Below are positions 1 to 9,288 of a stretch of DNA of 64,000 nucleotides, one piece after another (within the stretch, counting starts at the first letter, position 1; every line of letters begins with the position of its first letter). The stretch spans positions 310,001-374,000 of the forward strand of contig NZ_SOFS01000019.1 of assembly GCF_004402235.1 (NCBI RefSeq), given 5' to 3'. Both the position numbers and the translations under genes were made by a program. This stretch comes from Cryobacterium glucosi. GTDB taxonomy: Bacteria; Actinomycetota; Actinomycetes; Actinomycetales; Microbacteriaceae. The notes below the pieces were generated by a model that saw only the letters and a list, made by a program, of their open reading frames with translations, was not told the DNA's origin and did not search any database.

Positions 1-1629
1 TCGGACAGCGGCCTCGACGTGTACAGCCTCGCGGCGGAGCTCTTCGTGAGTGATTCGACGATCGAGGCCGATCTCGCCCGGGTGCGGTCGCTGCTGCCGG
101 AGACCGGGCTCACGCTCGGGAGGCGCGGCAGCGTCGTGACCCTGGCCGGATCGGAGACGGACCGGCGCCGGCTGCTCAGCCGGATGTTCCGCGAGGAGAC
201 CGACCGCGGGATGCTCAACCTCGAGACCATCCAGCGCGAGTTCGCGTCGAAGAGCCTCAGCGCGTTCAAGACCGACCTGATCGCCATGCTCGACGCCCAG
301 GGCTATTTCGTGAACGAGTACGGCACCAACGACGTGCTCCTGCACGTGGCGATCGCCGTCGACCGCGTCACCAAGCGCGCCGCGCCGCTCCCCGCCGAGC
401 CGGAGCCCACTCCCCCTGACGAGATGACCAGGGCCCTCGCCGTGCTCATCAAGCGGCACTTCGACGTCGAGCTCGCGCTCGGGGACCTCGACTACATCGG
501 ACTCCTCCTCACCACCCGGGTGATCACGCCGGGTCACGACCAGCCGGCGAAGAAGCTCATCGAGAACTTCGTGCGCCCGGAGGACCTCGACGCGGTCAGG
601 CAGATCGTGACGCAGGCGAGCGAGGAATTCCTCGTCGACCTCACCGAGGAGACGTTCATCGTGCGGCTCACCCTGCACGTTCGGAACCTGATCAACCGCG
701 CCCAGGACCGGTCATTCGCACACAATCCGCTCACCCGGTCCATCAAGACGGGCTACCCGATGATCTACGAGCTCGCGGTGTACATCGCGAGCCAGTTGCA
801 GCGCCAGGAGCGGATCGTGATCAACGACGACGAGATCGCGTACATCGCGATGCACGTCGGCGCGCACCTGCAGCAGCAGTCCCGCCGGGTCGACCTCGTC
901 AGCTGCGCTATCGTCTGCCCGAACTATTACGACATGCACGTCCTGCTGCGGGAACGCATCGAACGTGTCCTCGGCGATGAGCTCGAGGTCGTCTCCGTCG
1001 TCACGAGGAGCGACGTGGACTGGAGCGGGCTCGAGGCCGACCTCGTGCTCACGACGATCGATCCGGGCAGCCTCGGCGACGGGATCATCGTCATCCAGCC
1101 GTTCCTGACCGAAGCCGACATCGAGCGGGTCCGGAAGGCTGCGAGCCGGGTGCGCCGGCTGCGCAGGCGCGCGCATCTCAAGGATGACCTGCTGCAGTTC
1201 TTCGACGCCTCGCTGTTCTCGCACAACTTCTACGCGAACGACGAAAACGCCATGATCCGCGCGCTCGGCGACCGGATGGCCGCGCAGGGCATCATCGAGC
1301 CGGAGTACATCGTCGGCGCGATCGAGCGCGAGCTGATGAGTTCGACGGCGTTCACCGACAACCTGGCCGTGCCGCACTCGATGTCGATGACCGCGAACCG
1401 CACGTCGATCGCGATCGTGATCAACGACACCCCGATGGACTGGGGCGAGGCTCGGGTCAACGTCGTCGCGCTCGTGGCGTTCAGCGCCGCGGGGCGCAAG
1501 AGCTTCCAGGATGTCTTCGACCAGTTCGTCGAGGTCTTCTCCGACCGCAACGACGTGCAGCGGCTGGTCCGCAGGTCGGTCGACTTCGCATCCTTCATCG
1601 ACGAGCTCGTGCACCTGATGGACCAGTAG
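1..1629 (+). CDS. PRD/PTS-domain transcriptional regulator (5' end cut by window)
   Basis: The reading frame is open from base 1, so the true start lies upstream; the first in-frame GTG is at 19. Family order is a DNA-binding N-terminus (helix-turn-helix near SLAAELFVSDSTIEADL), PRD1 (about residues 85-180, with LLHVAIAVDRV), PRD2 (about 200-295, with DEIAYIAMHVGAHL), an EIIB-like domain (about 300-385, Cys in AIVCPNYYDM) and a C-terminal EIIA domain with the phospho-His motif NLAVPHS. This is the MtlR/LicR-type layout, in which PTS phosphorylation of PRD, EIIB and EIIA sites tunes activation of sugar-uptake genes. It converges on a lone EIIB gene 20 bp downstream. The regulated sugar cannot be told from the sequence. 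Confidence 0.85.
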   Translation, partial: SDSGLDVYSLAAELFVSDSTIEADLARVRSLLPETGLTLGRRGSVVTLAGSETDRRRLLSRMFREETDRGMLNLETIQREFASKSLSAFKTDLIAMLDAQGYFVNEYGTNDVLLHVAIAVDRVTKRAAPLPAEPEPTPPDEMTRALAVLIKRHFDVELALGDLDYIGLLLTTRVITPGHDQPAKKLIENFVRPEDLDAVRQIVTQASEEFLVDLTEETFIVRLTLHVRNLINRAQDRSFAHNPLTRSIKTGYPMIYELAVYIASQLQRQERIVINDDEIAYIAMHVGAHLQQQSRRVDLVSCAIVCPNYYDMHVLLRERIERVLGDELEVVSVVTRSDVDWSGLEADLVLTTIDPGSLGDGIIVIQPFLTEADIERVRKAASRVRRLRRRAHLKDDLLQFFDASLFSHNFYANDENAMIRALGDRMAAQGIIEPEYIVGAIERELMSSTAFTDNLAVPHSMSMTANRTSIAIVINDTPMDWGEARVNVVALVAFSAAGRKSFQDVFDQFVEVFSDRNDVQRLVRRSVDFASFIDELVHLMDQ

Positions 1630-1649
1630 CCCTCACGGGGAAACCGGGA

Positions 1650-1991
1650 TCAGGCGCGCAGTTCCGCCCAGCCGCGCGATTTGAACGCGTAGATGGCGAG
1701 GTCGAGTGCCTCGTCGCCGTTCTGGGATGCGAACACGGTGTCGGGCAGGAGCGCGACGCCGACGCCCCGCTTGATCGCCTCCGCGCGGATCTTCTCGTAA
1801 CGCGGGGCCAGATACGGGCCGACGAGCAAGACGTCGATCGGGTCCAATGACCCGGGAAGGTCGGATTCGCTGCCGGCGTGAACCGTCAGTTCGAGGCCCC
1901 TGGCCTCACCTGTGTGGCGGATGCGATGGGCGACGAAGGCGCTGGACGCCCCGGCACCGCAAACTACGAGAATCCTCATTGACCTGCTCAT
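1650..1991 (-). CDS. PTS lactose/cellobiose-type EIIB component
   Basis: A 113-residue single-domain protein beginning with a beta strand and the P-loop-like phospho-Cys motif ILVVCGAGASS, typical of the small soluble EIIB proteins of the lactose/chitobiose family. EIIB takes phosphate from EIIA and passes it to sugar bound in the EIIC membrane channel. No EIIC or EIIA gene for it is visible here; they may lie beyond the left edge. Two starts are possible: ATG at 1991 (used) or ATG at 1979, which begins directly with MRILVVC. It is convergent with the PRD regulator, and the pairing suggests that both serve one sugar system. The substrate is unknown. Confidence 0.75.
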   Translation of the reverse strand: MSRSMRILVVCGAGASSAFVAHRIRHTGEARGLELTVHAGSESDLPGSLDPIDVLLVGPYLAPRYEKIRAEAIKRGVGVALLPDTVFASQNGDEALDLAIYAFKSRGWAELRA

Positions 1992-2080
1992 TTCTTCGGC
2001 GGGCTCTGCCCACTTCCATCTTCCCGCTAATCAGGGCCTTTGGCTAGCGGATGCCGCGCCCCGGCGCGCCGTCTCCCGCC

Positions 2081-2141
2081 CGCGAGAGTACACTTTTGGC
2101 CCTTAAGACCGGGTCTTAAGGGCCAAAAATGCGCTCTCGCG
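2081..2141. repeat. 60-bp near-perfect palindrome between map and the EIIB gene
   Basis: Arms 2081-2110 and 2112-2141 are reverse complements around a single centre base. The inner 17 bp and the outer 8 bp are perfect, with a short imperfect bubble between. The inner arm carries TTTTGGCCC/GGGCCAAAA, so either strand could form a strong hairpin with T-rich bases inside the arm. It lies about 45 bp past the map stop and could be a bidirectional terminator for the spc operon. No long T-run follows the stem, so a repeat-family element or recombination scar is also possible. Confidence 0.7.
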
Positions 2142-2185
2142 GAGGTACGCGCGCGTGTTGGGGCGGCGGGGCGGCGGAGGGGTGG

Positions 2186-3016
2186 TTAGGGGATGGGGAC
2201 GGGGATGACGCCGAGGGGGGCGAGCTGGGCTGCGCCGCCGTCCTCGGCGGTGAGCACCCAGATGCCGTCCTTGTGCACGGCGACGCTGTGCTCCCAGTGC
2301 GCGGCCGCGAGGCCGTCACTCGTCGCGACGGTCCAGTCGTCGTCGCGGACGAAGGTGTCGATCGATCCGAGCACAACCATCGGCTCGATGGCGACGACGA
2401 GTCCGGGCTTGACCTCCGGTCCCTTCTGGCGCACCCGGTAGTTGAAGACAGGAGGGGCTTCGTGCATGGACCGGCCGATGCCGTGGCCGACGTAGTCTGT
2501 CAGGATGCCGTAGCTGCCCTGCGACTCGATGTAGTCCTCGATGGCGTCGCCGACCTCGTTGAGGTACCGCGCCTCAGCGAGGCGGGCGATCCCGTGCCAC
2601 AGGGACTGCTCCGTGACGTCGGAGAGTTTCTGGCGTTCGGCCACGACCTCAGGCCTGCTCGGGTCCGGGATCACGAAGCTGAAGGCGGCGTCACCGTTCC
2701 AGCCGTCGAGGATCGCGCCGCTGTCGATCGAGACGATGTCGCCAGGGGCGAGGACACGGGCGCCCGGGATGCCGTGGACGACGTCCTCGTTCACGCTCGC
2801 GCACACCGTGTGGAAGTAACCCTGCTCGAGCTTGAAGTTCGGCAGGCCGCCGCGGGCCACGATTGCGGCCTCTGCGGCCGCATCGAGCTCGAGGGTCGTG
2901 ACACCGGCCCGCATCAGAGCGCGGGCCGCGTCGAGGGACGCGGCGGTCGCGAGGCCCGGTGCGATCATCAGCCGCAACTGTGCCGGCGACTTGTAGATGG
3001 ATCGACGAAGGCTCAT
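2186..3016 (-). CDS. map: Methionine aminopeptidase, type I
   Basis: Cytosolic metalloenzyme that removes the initiator Met from nascent proteins. The 276-residue frame has the pita-bread fold signatures: metal ligands in SIDSGA and DGWNGDAAF, the His in GHGIGRSMHEAPPVFNY, and the Glu in VVAIEPMV. I start at ATG 3016 (MSLRRSIYKSPAQ). The frame is open for 29 more codons upstream, but that stretch lies in the 3' end of adk and looks like read-back. It is the last gene of the secY-adk-map unit, 22 bp after adk, as in many actinobacteria. The usual next gene, infA, is missing; the 60-bp palindrome follows instead. Confidence 0.95.
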   Translation of the reverse strand: MSLRRSIYKSPAQLRLMIAPGLATAASLDAARALMRAGVTTLELDAAAEAAIVARGGLPNFKLEQGYFHTVCASVNEDVVHGIPGARVLAPGDIVSIDSGAILDGWNGDAAFSFVIPDPSRPEVVAERQKLSDVTEQSLWHGIARLAEARYLNEVGDAIEDYIESQGSYGILTDYVGHGIGRSMHEAPPVFNYRVRQKGPEVKPGLVVAIEPMVVLGSIDTFVRDDDWTVATSDGLAAAHWEHSVAVHKDGIWVLTAEDGGAAQLAPLGVIPVPIP

Positions 3017-3038
3017 TGCCTGGTTCCCCGCAAACGGA

Positions 3039-3653
3039 TCAGGACGCGCTCGGTGCGTCCGTGTTGATGTCGACGGCGTGAAGCTCGCGCTCCGCGAGGG
3101 CACTCAGAATGCGCTCGGTCACCGCATTGACGGCACCGAGGCCGTCAACGGTGACAACGAGCCCGCGGGCCCCGTACACGTCGATAAGCGGAGCGGTCTG
3201 CTCCGAGTAAACCTCGAGACGGTGACGGATGACGTCGGCCGTGTCGTCCGCTCGGCCCTGTTCGGCCGCGCGCTTGAGCAGACGGGCGACGACCTCGTCG
3301 GTGTCCGCTGAGATCTGGACGACGGCATCGAGTGCGGTGCCTTCGGCGTCGAGCAGGCGGTCGAGCTCGTGCACCTGTTCGAGCGTGCGCGGGTAACCGT
3401 CCAGGAGGAAACCGCCAGCGGCATCCGCCTGGGCGAGCCGGTCGGCGACGATCTCATTGGTCAGCGAGTCGGGCACGTAGGCGCCCTTGTCCATGAACGC
3501 CTTGGCTTTGAGGCCGAGTTCGGTCTGGTTCGTCACGTTGAAGCGGAAGATGTCGCCGGTCGAGACGGCGGGGATACCGAAGGCAGCGGCCAGGCGAACC
3601 GCCTGGGTGCCCTTGCCGGCGCCGGGCGGGCCGATCACGAGCAAGCGGGTCAT
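3039..3653 (-). CDS. adk: Adenylate kinase
   Basis: Catalyses ATP + AMP <-> 2 ADP in the cytosol. The 204-residue protein starts [18 protein letters not shown], with the Walker A loop GPPGAGKGT. The NMP-binding region ([10 protein letters not shown]), the signature FLLDGYPRT and a short LID lacking the zinc-binding insert ([19 protein letters not shown]) follow. The short LID is the usual actinobacterial form. ATG at 3653 overlaps the secY stop in an ATGA junction, implying translational coupling. A longer open frame running upstream to 4061 lies inside secY and is an out-of-frame shadow. Confidence 0.97.
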   Translation of the reverse strand: MTRLLVIGPPGAGKGTQAVRLAAAFGIPAVSTGDIFRFNVTNQTELGLKAKAFMDKGAYVPDSLTNEIVADRLAQADAAGGFLLDGYPRTLEQVHELDRLLDAEGTALDAVVQISADTDEVVARLLKRAAEQGRADDTADVIRHRLEVYSEQTAPLIDVYGARGLVVTVDGLGAVNAVTERILSALAERELHAVDINTDAPSAS

Positions 3654-4972
3654 CGGAGGAGCCCTTCGTAGTGACGCTGCTGCAACTGGGAGTCGATCTG
3701 CTTGACCGTCTCGAGGCCGACACCGACGATGATCAGGATGCTGGCGCCGCCGAACGGGAAGTTCTGGTCGGCTCCGATCACCGAGAATGCGATCAGCGGC
3801 AGCAGGGCGATCAGGCCGAGGTAGAGCGCACCGGGCAGGGTCACCCGGGTCAGCACGAAGTCGAGGTACTCGGCCGTCGGGCGTCCGGCACGGATGCCGG
3901 GGATGAATCCGCCGTACTTCTTCATGTTGTCGGCGACCTCTTCCGGGTTGAAGGTGATCGCGACGTAGAAATAGGTGAACCCGACGATGAGCAGGAAGTA
4001 CATCAGCATGTAGAGCGGGTGGTCGCCCTTGGTCAGGTTGTTCGTGACCCAGGAGACCCACGCCGCCGGGGCCTGTCCGGCAGCCGGCTGGTTGAACTGC
4101 GCGATCAGGGCCGGCAGGTACAGCAGCGAGGACGCGAAGATCACAGGGACGACGCCGGCCATGTTGACCTTGATCGGGATGTACGTGTTGTTGCCGCCGT
4201 AGGTGCGTCGTCCGACCATCCGCTTGGCGTACTGCACCGGGATGCGTCGTTGCGACTGTTCGACGAACACCACGGCCGCGACGACCAGCAGTCCGACCGC
4301 GATCACGATCAGGAAGGTGTCGAGGCCCTTCTGGTTGAGGATCGAGCCGAGGGAGTTCGGGAAGCGGGCCGCGATGGACGTGAAGATGAGGAGCGACATG
4401 CCGTTGCCGATGCCGCGCTCGGTGATGAGCTCACCCATCCACATGATGACGCCGGTGCCTGCCGTCATGGTGATGACCATGAGCATGATGGCGTACCAGG
4501 CGTCGTTGGTGATGAGCTGCGAGCACTCGGAGCTGGAGGAGGTGCCGAACAGCGCACCGCTGCGGGCGACCGTGATGAGCGTCGTCGACTGGAGGATGCC
4601 GAGGGCGATCGTGAGATAGCGCGTGTACTGGGTGAGCGTGCTCTGCCCGGACGCGCCCTCTTTGTAGAGGGTCTCGAAGTGTGGGATGACCACGCGCAGG
4701 AGCTGCACGATGATCGAGGCCGTGATGTACGGCATGATGCCGAGCGCGAAGACCGACAGCTGCAGCAGCGCGCCACCGCTGAACAGGTTGACGAGTTCGT
4801 ACAGGCCACTGGTGCCCTGGTTCGCCGCGAGACACGCTTGCACGTTTCCGAAGTCCACAAAGGGAGAGGGGATGAACGAGCCCAGTCGGAACAGAGCCAC
4901 GATACCGAGGCTGAATCCGATTTTCTTACGAAGGTCGGGCGTGCGGAAGATCCGCGCTATGGCGCTGAACAA
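3650..4972 (-). CDS. secY: Preprotein translocase channel subunit SecY
   Basis: Core pore of the Sec translocon, moving unfolded proteins across or into the cytoplasmic membrane with SecE, SecG and SecA. The 440 residues fit the family. The N-terminus ([20 protein letters not shown]) is followed by about ten hydrophobic segments, the plug and half-helix region near [11 protein letters not shown], and cytoplasmic loops rich in Arg/Lys, including [19 protein letters not shown], a well conserved SecY segment. It lies 94 bp after rplO and overlaps adk by 4 bp, the standard spc-operon arrangement. Confidence 0.97.
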   Translation of the reverse strand: MFSAIARIFRTPDLRKKIGFSLGIVALFRLGSFIPSPFVDFGNVQACLAANQGTSGLYELVNLFSGGALLQLSVFALGIMPYITASIIVQLLRVVIPHFETLYKEGASGQSTLTQYTRYLTIALGILQSTTLITVARSGALFGTSSSSECSQLITNDAWYAIMLMVITMTAGTGVIMWMGELITERGIGNGMSLLIFTSIAARFPNSLGSILNQKGLDTFLIVIAVGLLVVAAVVFVEQSQRRIPVQYAKRMVGRRTYGGNNTYIPIKVNMAGVVPVIFASSLLYLPALIAQFNQPAAGQAPAAWVSWVTNNLTKGDHPLYMLMYFLLIVGFTYFYVAITFNPEEVADNMKKYGGFIPGIRAGRPTAEYLDFVLTRVTLPGALYLGLIALLPLIAFSVIGADQNFPFGGASILIIVGVGLETVKQIDSQLQQRHYEGLLR

Positions 4973-5066
4973 AAGGCCTCCAGTTACTAACGTGAAACGA
5001 GCCTGCCGGGGCCGCTATCGAATGAACGATGGCGACGCCCGACAAGCTCGATCAGCGTCTACGGAC

Positions 5067-5612
5067 TTACTTGATTGAGCCACCCGCGGCGACGATCTTC
5101 TGCTCAGCTGAGCTGGAGACCTTGTCGACCGCAATGTTCAGCTTAACGGCAATTTCACCGTTACCGAGCACCTTGACTTTTTCGTTGTCACGAACGGCGC
5201 CCTTGGCGACCAGGTCGGCGATGGTGACATCGCCACCGTTCGGGTAGAGCTCGGCAAGACGGTCGAGGTTGACGACCTGGTACTCGACGCGGAACGGGTT
5301 CTTGAACCCGCGCAGCTTCGGGGTACGCATGTGCAGAGGCATCTGCCCACCCTCGAAGCCGATGCGCACGTTGTAGCGTGCCTTGGTGCCCTTGGTGCCA
5401 CGACCCGCGGTCTTACCCTTGGATCCTTCACCGCGGCCGACGCGCATACGGTCCTTCTTCGAACCGGGAGCGGGGCGAAGGTGGTGGACCTTCAGCACCT
5501 GCTCGCGCTTCTCAGCGGGTGCAGTCTTCGCGGCGGCAGCCTTGGGGGCAGCCTTCTTTGCGGTGGCGGGCTTGGTTGCTGCCTTGGCGGCAGCGTCCTT
5601 CTCGTCAGCCAT
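5067..5612 (-). CDS. rplO: 50S ribosomal protein L15
   Basis: Large-subunit assembly protein. The conserved core begins near residue 40 ([20 protein letters not shown]) and includes the Gly-rich segment [15 protein letters not shown] and [18 protein letters not shown]. At 181 residues it is longer than the usual 145-150 because of an N-terminal tail of about 35 residues made almost only of Ala, Lys, Thr and Pro. Such tails occur in actinobacterial ribosomal proteins. The ATG at 5612 shares a base with the rpmD stop (TAATG), so translation is probably coupled. Confidence 0.95.
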   Translation of the reverse strand: MADEKDAAAKAATKPATAKKAAPKAAAAKTAPAEKREQVLKVHHLRPAPGSKKDRMRVGRGEGSKGKTAGRGTKGTKARYNVRIGFEGGQMPLHMRTPKLRGFKNPFRVEYQVVNLDRLAELYPNGGDVTIADLVAKGAVRDNEKVKVLGNGEIAVKLNIAVDKVSSSAEQKIVAAGGSIK

Positions 5613-5794
5613 TAGTCAATCTCCTCGACCTTCACGAGGTGAGCAACCGTGTTGACATAGCCGCGGTTCTGCGAGTTGTCCTCGCGGATCACGACAGCGC
5701 CAATGCGCTTGAGACCCAGGCTGCGAAGCGTGTCGCGCTGGTTCTGCTTCTCACTAATTTTGGACTTGATCTGTGTCACTTTGAGGCGAGCCAT
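5612..5794 (-). CDS. rpmD: 50S ribosomal protein L30
   Basis: Small, 60-residue large-subunit protein: [20 protein letters not shown] opens the family signature, followed by [19 protein letters not shown]. Length and position between rpsE and rplO are canonical. The longer open frame reaching 6010 is an artefact running back through rpsE; the real ATG at 5794 overlaps the rpsE stop in a TGATG junction. L30 lies on the 50S subunit near L18 and L5, by family knowledge. It has TAATG coupling to rplO downstream. Confidence 0.95.
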   Translation of the reverse strand: MARLKVTQIKSKISEKQNQRDTLRSLGLKRIGAVVIREDNSQNRGYVNTVAHLVKVEEID

Positions 5795-6504
5795 CAGGCA
5801 CCTGCCTTTGCTGCCGCTGCTGCAGCAGCAGCCGCGGCGTCGGCGCGCAGGAAACGGGCCGGGGCCACGTCTTCGTACGCGAGGCCACGACGGGCGGCAA
5901 CGGCACGCGGCTCTTCGAGCTGGTGCAGTGCCTCGACGGTGGCGTGGACGATGTTGATGGTGTTCGACGAACCGAGCGACTTGCTCAGGACGTCGTGGAT
6001 GCCGGCGCATTCGAGCACGGCGCGGACGGGGCCACCGGCGATAACGCCGGTACCGGCAGCGGCGGGACGCAACAGGACAACGCCCGCTGCGGCTTCGCCC
6101 TGGACGGGGTGCGGGATCGTCAGGCCGACGCGGGGAACGCGAAAGAAGTTCTTCTTCGCTTCCTCGACGCCCTTGGAGATAGCGGTCGGGACCTCGCGGG
6201 CCTTGCCGTATCCCACGCCGACGAGTCCGTTGCCATCACCGACGACGACGAGGGCGGTGAAGCTGAAGCGACGACCACCCTTCACCACCTTGGAAACGCG
6301 GTTGATGGTGACAACGCGCTCCAGGAACTGGCTCTTGTCGGCGTCGCGGCTTCCGCGATCCTTGTTCGGGTTGCGCTCACGGCCACCACGACGAGCCTCA
6401 CGAGGCTCGTTCTGTGCCGGAGCGGTTGACGCAGCGGTTTCGACGGGTGCCTCAGCGGCCACCACGGTCTCCTTGGCTGCTGTGTTACTGGTTTCAGCGG
6501 TCAC
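5794..6504 (-). CDS. rpsE: 30S ribosomal protein S5
   Basis: Decoding-fidelity protein of the 30S subunit. The conserved core spans about residues 60-215 ([20 protein letters not shown], then the Gly-rich [12 protein letters not shown]). The 236-residue length exceeds the common 166-200. There is an N-terminal tail of about 60 residues (Ala/Thr/Glu, then [12 protein letters not shown]) and a C-terminal tail ending in ten consecutive alanines and KAGA. The GTG start at 6504 overlaps the rplR stop (GTGA). Both tails are probably disordered and lineage-specific. Confidence 0.95.
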   Translation of the reverse strand: MTAETSNTAAKETVVAAEAPVETAASTAPAQNEPREARRGGRERNPNKDRGSRDADKSQFLERVVTINRVSKVVKGGRRFSFTALVVVGDGNGLVGVGYGKAREVPTAISKGVEEAKKNFFRVPRVGLTIPHPVQGEAAAGVVLLRPAAAGTGVIAGGPVRAVLECAGIHDVLSKSLGSSNTINIVHATVEALHQLEEPRAVAARRGLAYEDVAPARFLRADAAAAAAAAAAKAGA

Positions 6505-6872
6505 AGGTTCAATCCACCCTCTCGAGCTCCCTCGGCGATGGCAGCGACGCGTCCCGCGTACTTGCTGCCGCCACGGTCAAATACGACGGCGTCGATACCG
6601 GCGGCCTTCGCGCGCTCGGCGACGAGTTCACCGACCTTACGGGCCTTGGCGGTCTTGTCACCATCGAAGGTGCGCATGTCCGTCTCGAGCGTGGATGCCG
6701 ACGCAAGGGTGAAACCCTTGCTGTCGTCGACGACCTGCACGAAGACGTGGCGAGCCGAACGGGTGACGACGAGACGGGGGCGAAGCTCCGTCCCAACGAC
6801 CTTTTTGCGAAGACGTGTGTGCCTGCGTCCGCGGGCAGCGGCCTTGCTCTTACCTCTAGTTCCGAGACCCAT
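6501..6872 (-). CDS. rplR: 50S ribosomal protein L18
   Basis: 5S rRNA-binding protein of the 50S central protuberance. Its 123 residues include the basic N-terminus ([18 protein letters not shown]), the strand [20 protein letters not shown] and the C-terminal [20 protein letters not shown] signature. It works with L5 to dock 5S rRNA onto the large subunit. It starts 2 bp after the rplF stop and overlaps rpsE by 4 bp, consistent with a coupled spc operon. Confidence 0.96.
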   Translation of the reverse strand: MGLGTRGKSKAAARGRRHTRLRKKVVGTELRPRLVVTRSARHVFVQVVDDSKGFTLASASTLETDMRTFDGDKTAKARKVGELVAERAKAAGIDAVVFDRGGSKYAGRVAAIAEGAREGGLNL

Positions 6873-6874
6873 GG

Positions 6875-7411
6875 TTACTTACCACTCTTTCCGGCCTTGC
6901 GGCGAACAATCTCGCCGGCGTAACGCACACCCTTGCCCTTGTAGGGCTCAGGCTTGCGAATCTTACGGATGTTGGCGGCGACCTCGCCGACGGCCTGCTT
7001 GTCGATGCCACCGACCGTGAGGCGGTTGACGCCCTCGACGGTCAGGGTGATGCCGACGGGCGGCTCGATGAGGACCGGGTGTGAGAAGCCAAGGGCGAAC
7101 TCGACCGCGGTGCCCTTCTGGGCGACGCGGTAACCGGTACCGACGATCTCGAGGCCCTTGGTGTAACCCACGGTCACCCCGATGATCTGGTTGGCGATCA
7201 GGGTGCGGGTCAGGCCGTGCAGCGAACGCGATGCGCGCTCGTCGTCCGGACGGGTGACGACAACGTGGCCGTCTTCGATCGACACCTGGATCGGGTTGGC
7301 GACGGTGAGCGCAAGCTCACCCTTCGGGCCCTTGACGCTGACGAGGCGGCCCTCAGTGGCAACCGTGACATCCGCGGGGATCGGGATGGGGAGTCTTCCA
7401 ATACGTGACAT
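6875..7411 (-). CDS. rplF: 50S ribosomal protein L6
   Basis: Large-subunit protein near the GTPase centre and sarcin-ricin loop. It is 178 residues, the usual length, beginning [17 protein letters not shown]. It has two homologous RNA-binding folds and ends with the family signature [16 protein letters not shown]. It lies 6 bp downstream of rpsH and 2 bp upstream of rplR. Nothing unusual is seen in start, length or composition. Confidence 0.97.
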   Translation of the reverse strand: MSRIGRLPIPIPADVTVATEGRLVSVKGPKGELALTVANPIQVSIEDGHVVVTRPDDERASRSLHGLTRTLIANQIIGVTVGYTKGLEIVGTGYRVAQKGTAVEFALGFSHPVLIEPPVGITLTVEGVNRLTVGGIDKQAVGEVAANIRKIRKPEPYKGKGVRYAGEIVRRKAGKSGK

Positions 7412-7417
7412 TGTCGA

Positions 7418-7816
7418 CTACCACACGTAGGCGAGAACTTCTCCGCCTACGCCCTTCTTCTCGGCCTGACGGTCGGTGAGCAGACCGCTGGAGGTGGACA
7501 GGATGGCAACGCCGAGGCCACCGAGAACGGTGGGGATTTCGGTCGACTTTGCGTACACGCGCAGGCCGGGCTTGGAAACCCGCTTGATGCCGACGATGGA
7601 ACGCTCGCGGTTCGGACCGAACTTGAGGTTCAGCGTGAGGGTCTTTCCGACCTCTGCATCCTTGACATCCCAGGCGGAGATGTAACCCTGCGCCTTGAGG
7701 ATGTCTGCGATGTGCGCTTTGAGCTTGCTGTGCGGCATCGACACTGTGTCGTGGTACGCCGAGTTAGCGTTGCGCAGTCTGGTCAGCATGTCTGCGACCG
7801 GATCTGTCATTGTCAT
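7418..7816 (-). CDS. rpsH: 30S ribosomal protein S8
   Basis: Primary binder of the 16S rRNA central domain and, in other bacteria, translational repressor of the spc operon. Its 132 residues start [18 protein letters not shown] and end with the conserved [20 protein letters not shown] region. A second ATG two codons in (7810) is the alternative start. The gene follows rplE after a 108-bp spacer that contains two hairpins but no S14 gene, which is unlike the common order rplE-rpsN-rpsH. Confidence 0.97.
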   Translation of the reverse strand: MTMTDPVADMLTRLRNANSAYHDTVSMPHSKLKAHIADILKAQGYISAWDVKDAEVGKTLTLNLKFGPNRERSIVGIKRVSKPGLRVYAKSTEIPTVLGGLGVAILSTSSGLLTDRQAEKKGVGGEVLAYVW

Positions 7817-7862
7817 TTGTGGTGCCTTTCTCGCCTGGTTTCGTTCATCCGTTACACGGGTG

Positions 7863-7903
7863 ACGACCTTGGTCGTGGTGGGGCTGGACGGTTGTCCAGC
7901 CCC
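7863..7903 (-). other. Two tandem hairpins in the rplE-rpsH spacer
   Basis: Position 7880-7903 is a perfect 10-bp stem (GGGGCTGGAC/GTCCAGCCCC) with a 4-nt loop; 7863-7876 is a perfect 6-bp stem (ACGACC/GGTCGT). Read along the minus-strand transcript they lie between the rplE stop and the rpsH start. No T-run follows, so they are more likely mRNA processing, stabilising or regulatory structures than a full terminator. They occupy the place where rpsN often lies. Confidence 0.6.
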
Positions 7904-7924
7904 AGGGTTTAAAACTAGCCGGTA

Positions 7925-8524
7925 CTACTTGGTGTTCTCGGCCGTCTGGAAGGGGAAGCCAAGCGCCTTGAGCAGCGCACGGCCTTCTTCGTTGTTCTTG
8001 GCGGTCGTCACGATGGTGATGTCCATACCGCGAAGACGGTCGATCCGGTCCTGGTCGATCTCGTGGAACATGACCTGCTCGGTGAGACCGAAAGTGTAGT
8101 TGCCTGCACCGTCGAACTGCTTGTCCGAGAGGCCGCGGAAGTCACGGATACGGGGAAGGGCGAGGCTCAGAAGCCGGTCCAGGAATTCCCACATGCGGTC
8201 GCCGCGGAGGGTGACGTGGGTTCCGATGGGCTGTCCTTCGCGCAGTTTGAACTGCGCGATGGACTTGCGGGCCTTGGTGACCTGCGGCTTCTGGCCGGTG
8301 ATCTTGGTGAGGTCGGAGACGGCGCCATCCATGATCTTGCCGTCGCGAGCTGCCTCGCCGACACCCATGTTGACGACGATCTTCACGAGGTTCGGAATCT
8401 GGTGAACGTTCGTGAAACCGAGCTCGGTGGAGAGCTTGGCGGAGATCTCGTCGCGGTACTTCTGCTTGAGACGCGGAAGCGTCTTGACGGGCGCTTCGCC
8501 CGCAGCAACGATCGTGTCGGTCAT
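7925..8524 (-). CDS. rplE: 50S ribosomal protein L5
   Basis: 5S rRNA-binding protein of the central protuberance that contacts the P-site tRNA. Of 199 residues, the first 18 or so ([18 protein letters not shown]) are a short family-variable tail. The core carries [19 protein letters not shown] and [21 protein letters not shown] at 8524 overlaps the rplX stop (TGATG). The following spacer lacks the expected S14 gene. Confidence 0.96.
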   Translation of the reverse strand: MTDTIVAAGEAPVKTLPRLKQKYRDEISAKLSTELGFTNVHQIPNLVKIVVNMGVGEAARDGKIMDGAVSDLTKITGQKPQVTKARKSIAQFKLREGQPIGTHVTLRGDRMWEFLDRLLSLALPRIRDFRGLSDKQFDGAGNYTFGLTEQVMFHEIDQDRIDRLRGMDITIVTTAKNNEEGRALLKALGFPFQTAENTK

Positions 8525-8883
8525 CAGAGGTCCTTCCCTGACTTCTTGGCGTAACGGATGCGGACCGTCTTGGTGACGCCGTCCTTCGTTACCTCTTCGA
8601 TGCGGACGCCGACGCGAGTCGGCTTCTTGGTCTCCGGGTCGACGATGGCCACGTTGGACGCGTGGATCGGCGCCTCCATGGTCTCGATGCCGCCGGTCTT
8701 GGTGCCGCGCTGGGTCTGGCCGACACGAACGTGCTTCGTGACGAAGTTGATGCCCTCGACGAGGACACGGTTCTTCTCCACGAGCACGGCGATGACCTTG
8801 CCCTGCTTGCCACGGTCGCCGCCGCGTGCCTGGCTGCGGCCGCTGATGACCTGTACGAGGTCACCCTTTTTGAGTCTGGCCAT
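8524..8883 (-). CDS. rplX: 50S ribosomal protein L24
   Basis: Assembly-initiator protein of the 50S subunit, located near the polypeptide exit. The KOW-type SH3 barrel is visible at the N-terminus ([20 protein letters not shown], then [10 protein letters not shown]). At 119 residues it is slightly longer than the usual 102-110. It starts 3 bp after rplN and overlaps the start of rplE by one base in a TGATG junction. Confidence 0.95.
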   Translation of the reverse strand: MARLKKGDLVQVISGRSQARGGDRGKQGKVIAVLVEKNRVLVEGINFVTKHVRVGQTQRGTKTGGIETMEAPIHASNVAIVDPETKKPTRVGVRIEEVTKDGVTKTVRIRYAKKSGKDL

Positions 8884-8886
8884 GAT

Positions 8887-9255
8887 TTAGATAACCTCCG
8901 GTGCCAGCGAGATGATCTTCATGAACTTCTTGTCGCGAAGCTCGCGACCGACCGGTCCGAAGATTCGGGTGCCCCGGGGGTCACCGTCGTTCTTCAAAAT
9001 CACTGCGGCGTTCTCATCGAACTTGATGTACGAACCGTCTGGACGACGGGTCATCTTCTTGACGCGAACGACGACGGCCTTGACGACGTCGCCCTTCTTG
9101 ACGTTTCCGCCCGGGATCGCGTCCTTGACGGTGGCGACGATGGTGTCACCGAGGCCTGCGTAACGACGACCGGAGCCACCGAGGACGCGGATGGTCAACA
9201 GTTCCTTGGCACCCGTGTTGTCGGCAACCTTGAGTCGTGATTCTTGCTGAAGCAC
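8887..9255 (-). CDS. rplN: 50S ribosomal protein L14
   Basis: Intersubunit-bridge protein of the 50S. The 122 residues are exactly the usual length, with the conserved [19 protein letters not shown] opening and the signature [16 protein letters not shown]. The start is GTG at 9255. The 33-bp gap from rpsQ is the largest between rpsQ and rplX, as expected at the classical S10/spc boundary. No terminator is visible there, so the operons may be read through. Confidence 0.97.
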   Translation of the reverse strand: MLQQESRLKVADNTGAKELLTIRVLGGSGRRYAGLGDTIVATVKDAIPGGNVKKGDVVKAVVVRVKKMTRRPDGSYIKFDENAAVILKNDGDPRGTRIFGPVGRELRDKKFMKIISLAPEVI

Positions 9256-9288
9256 TTTTTATACCCTTCTATCAAGTAAGCGCGAGGC

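Noticed and set aside
2116..2376. 86-codon minus-strand frame and + frames over the map 3' end
   Set aside because: Out-of-frame with map, low-complexity Pro/Ser, crossing the palindrome.
3671..4990. 439-codon open frame on the + strand
   Set aside because: Antisense to secY, no homology expected, composition of a shadow.
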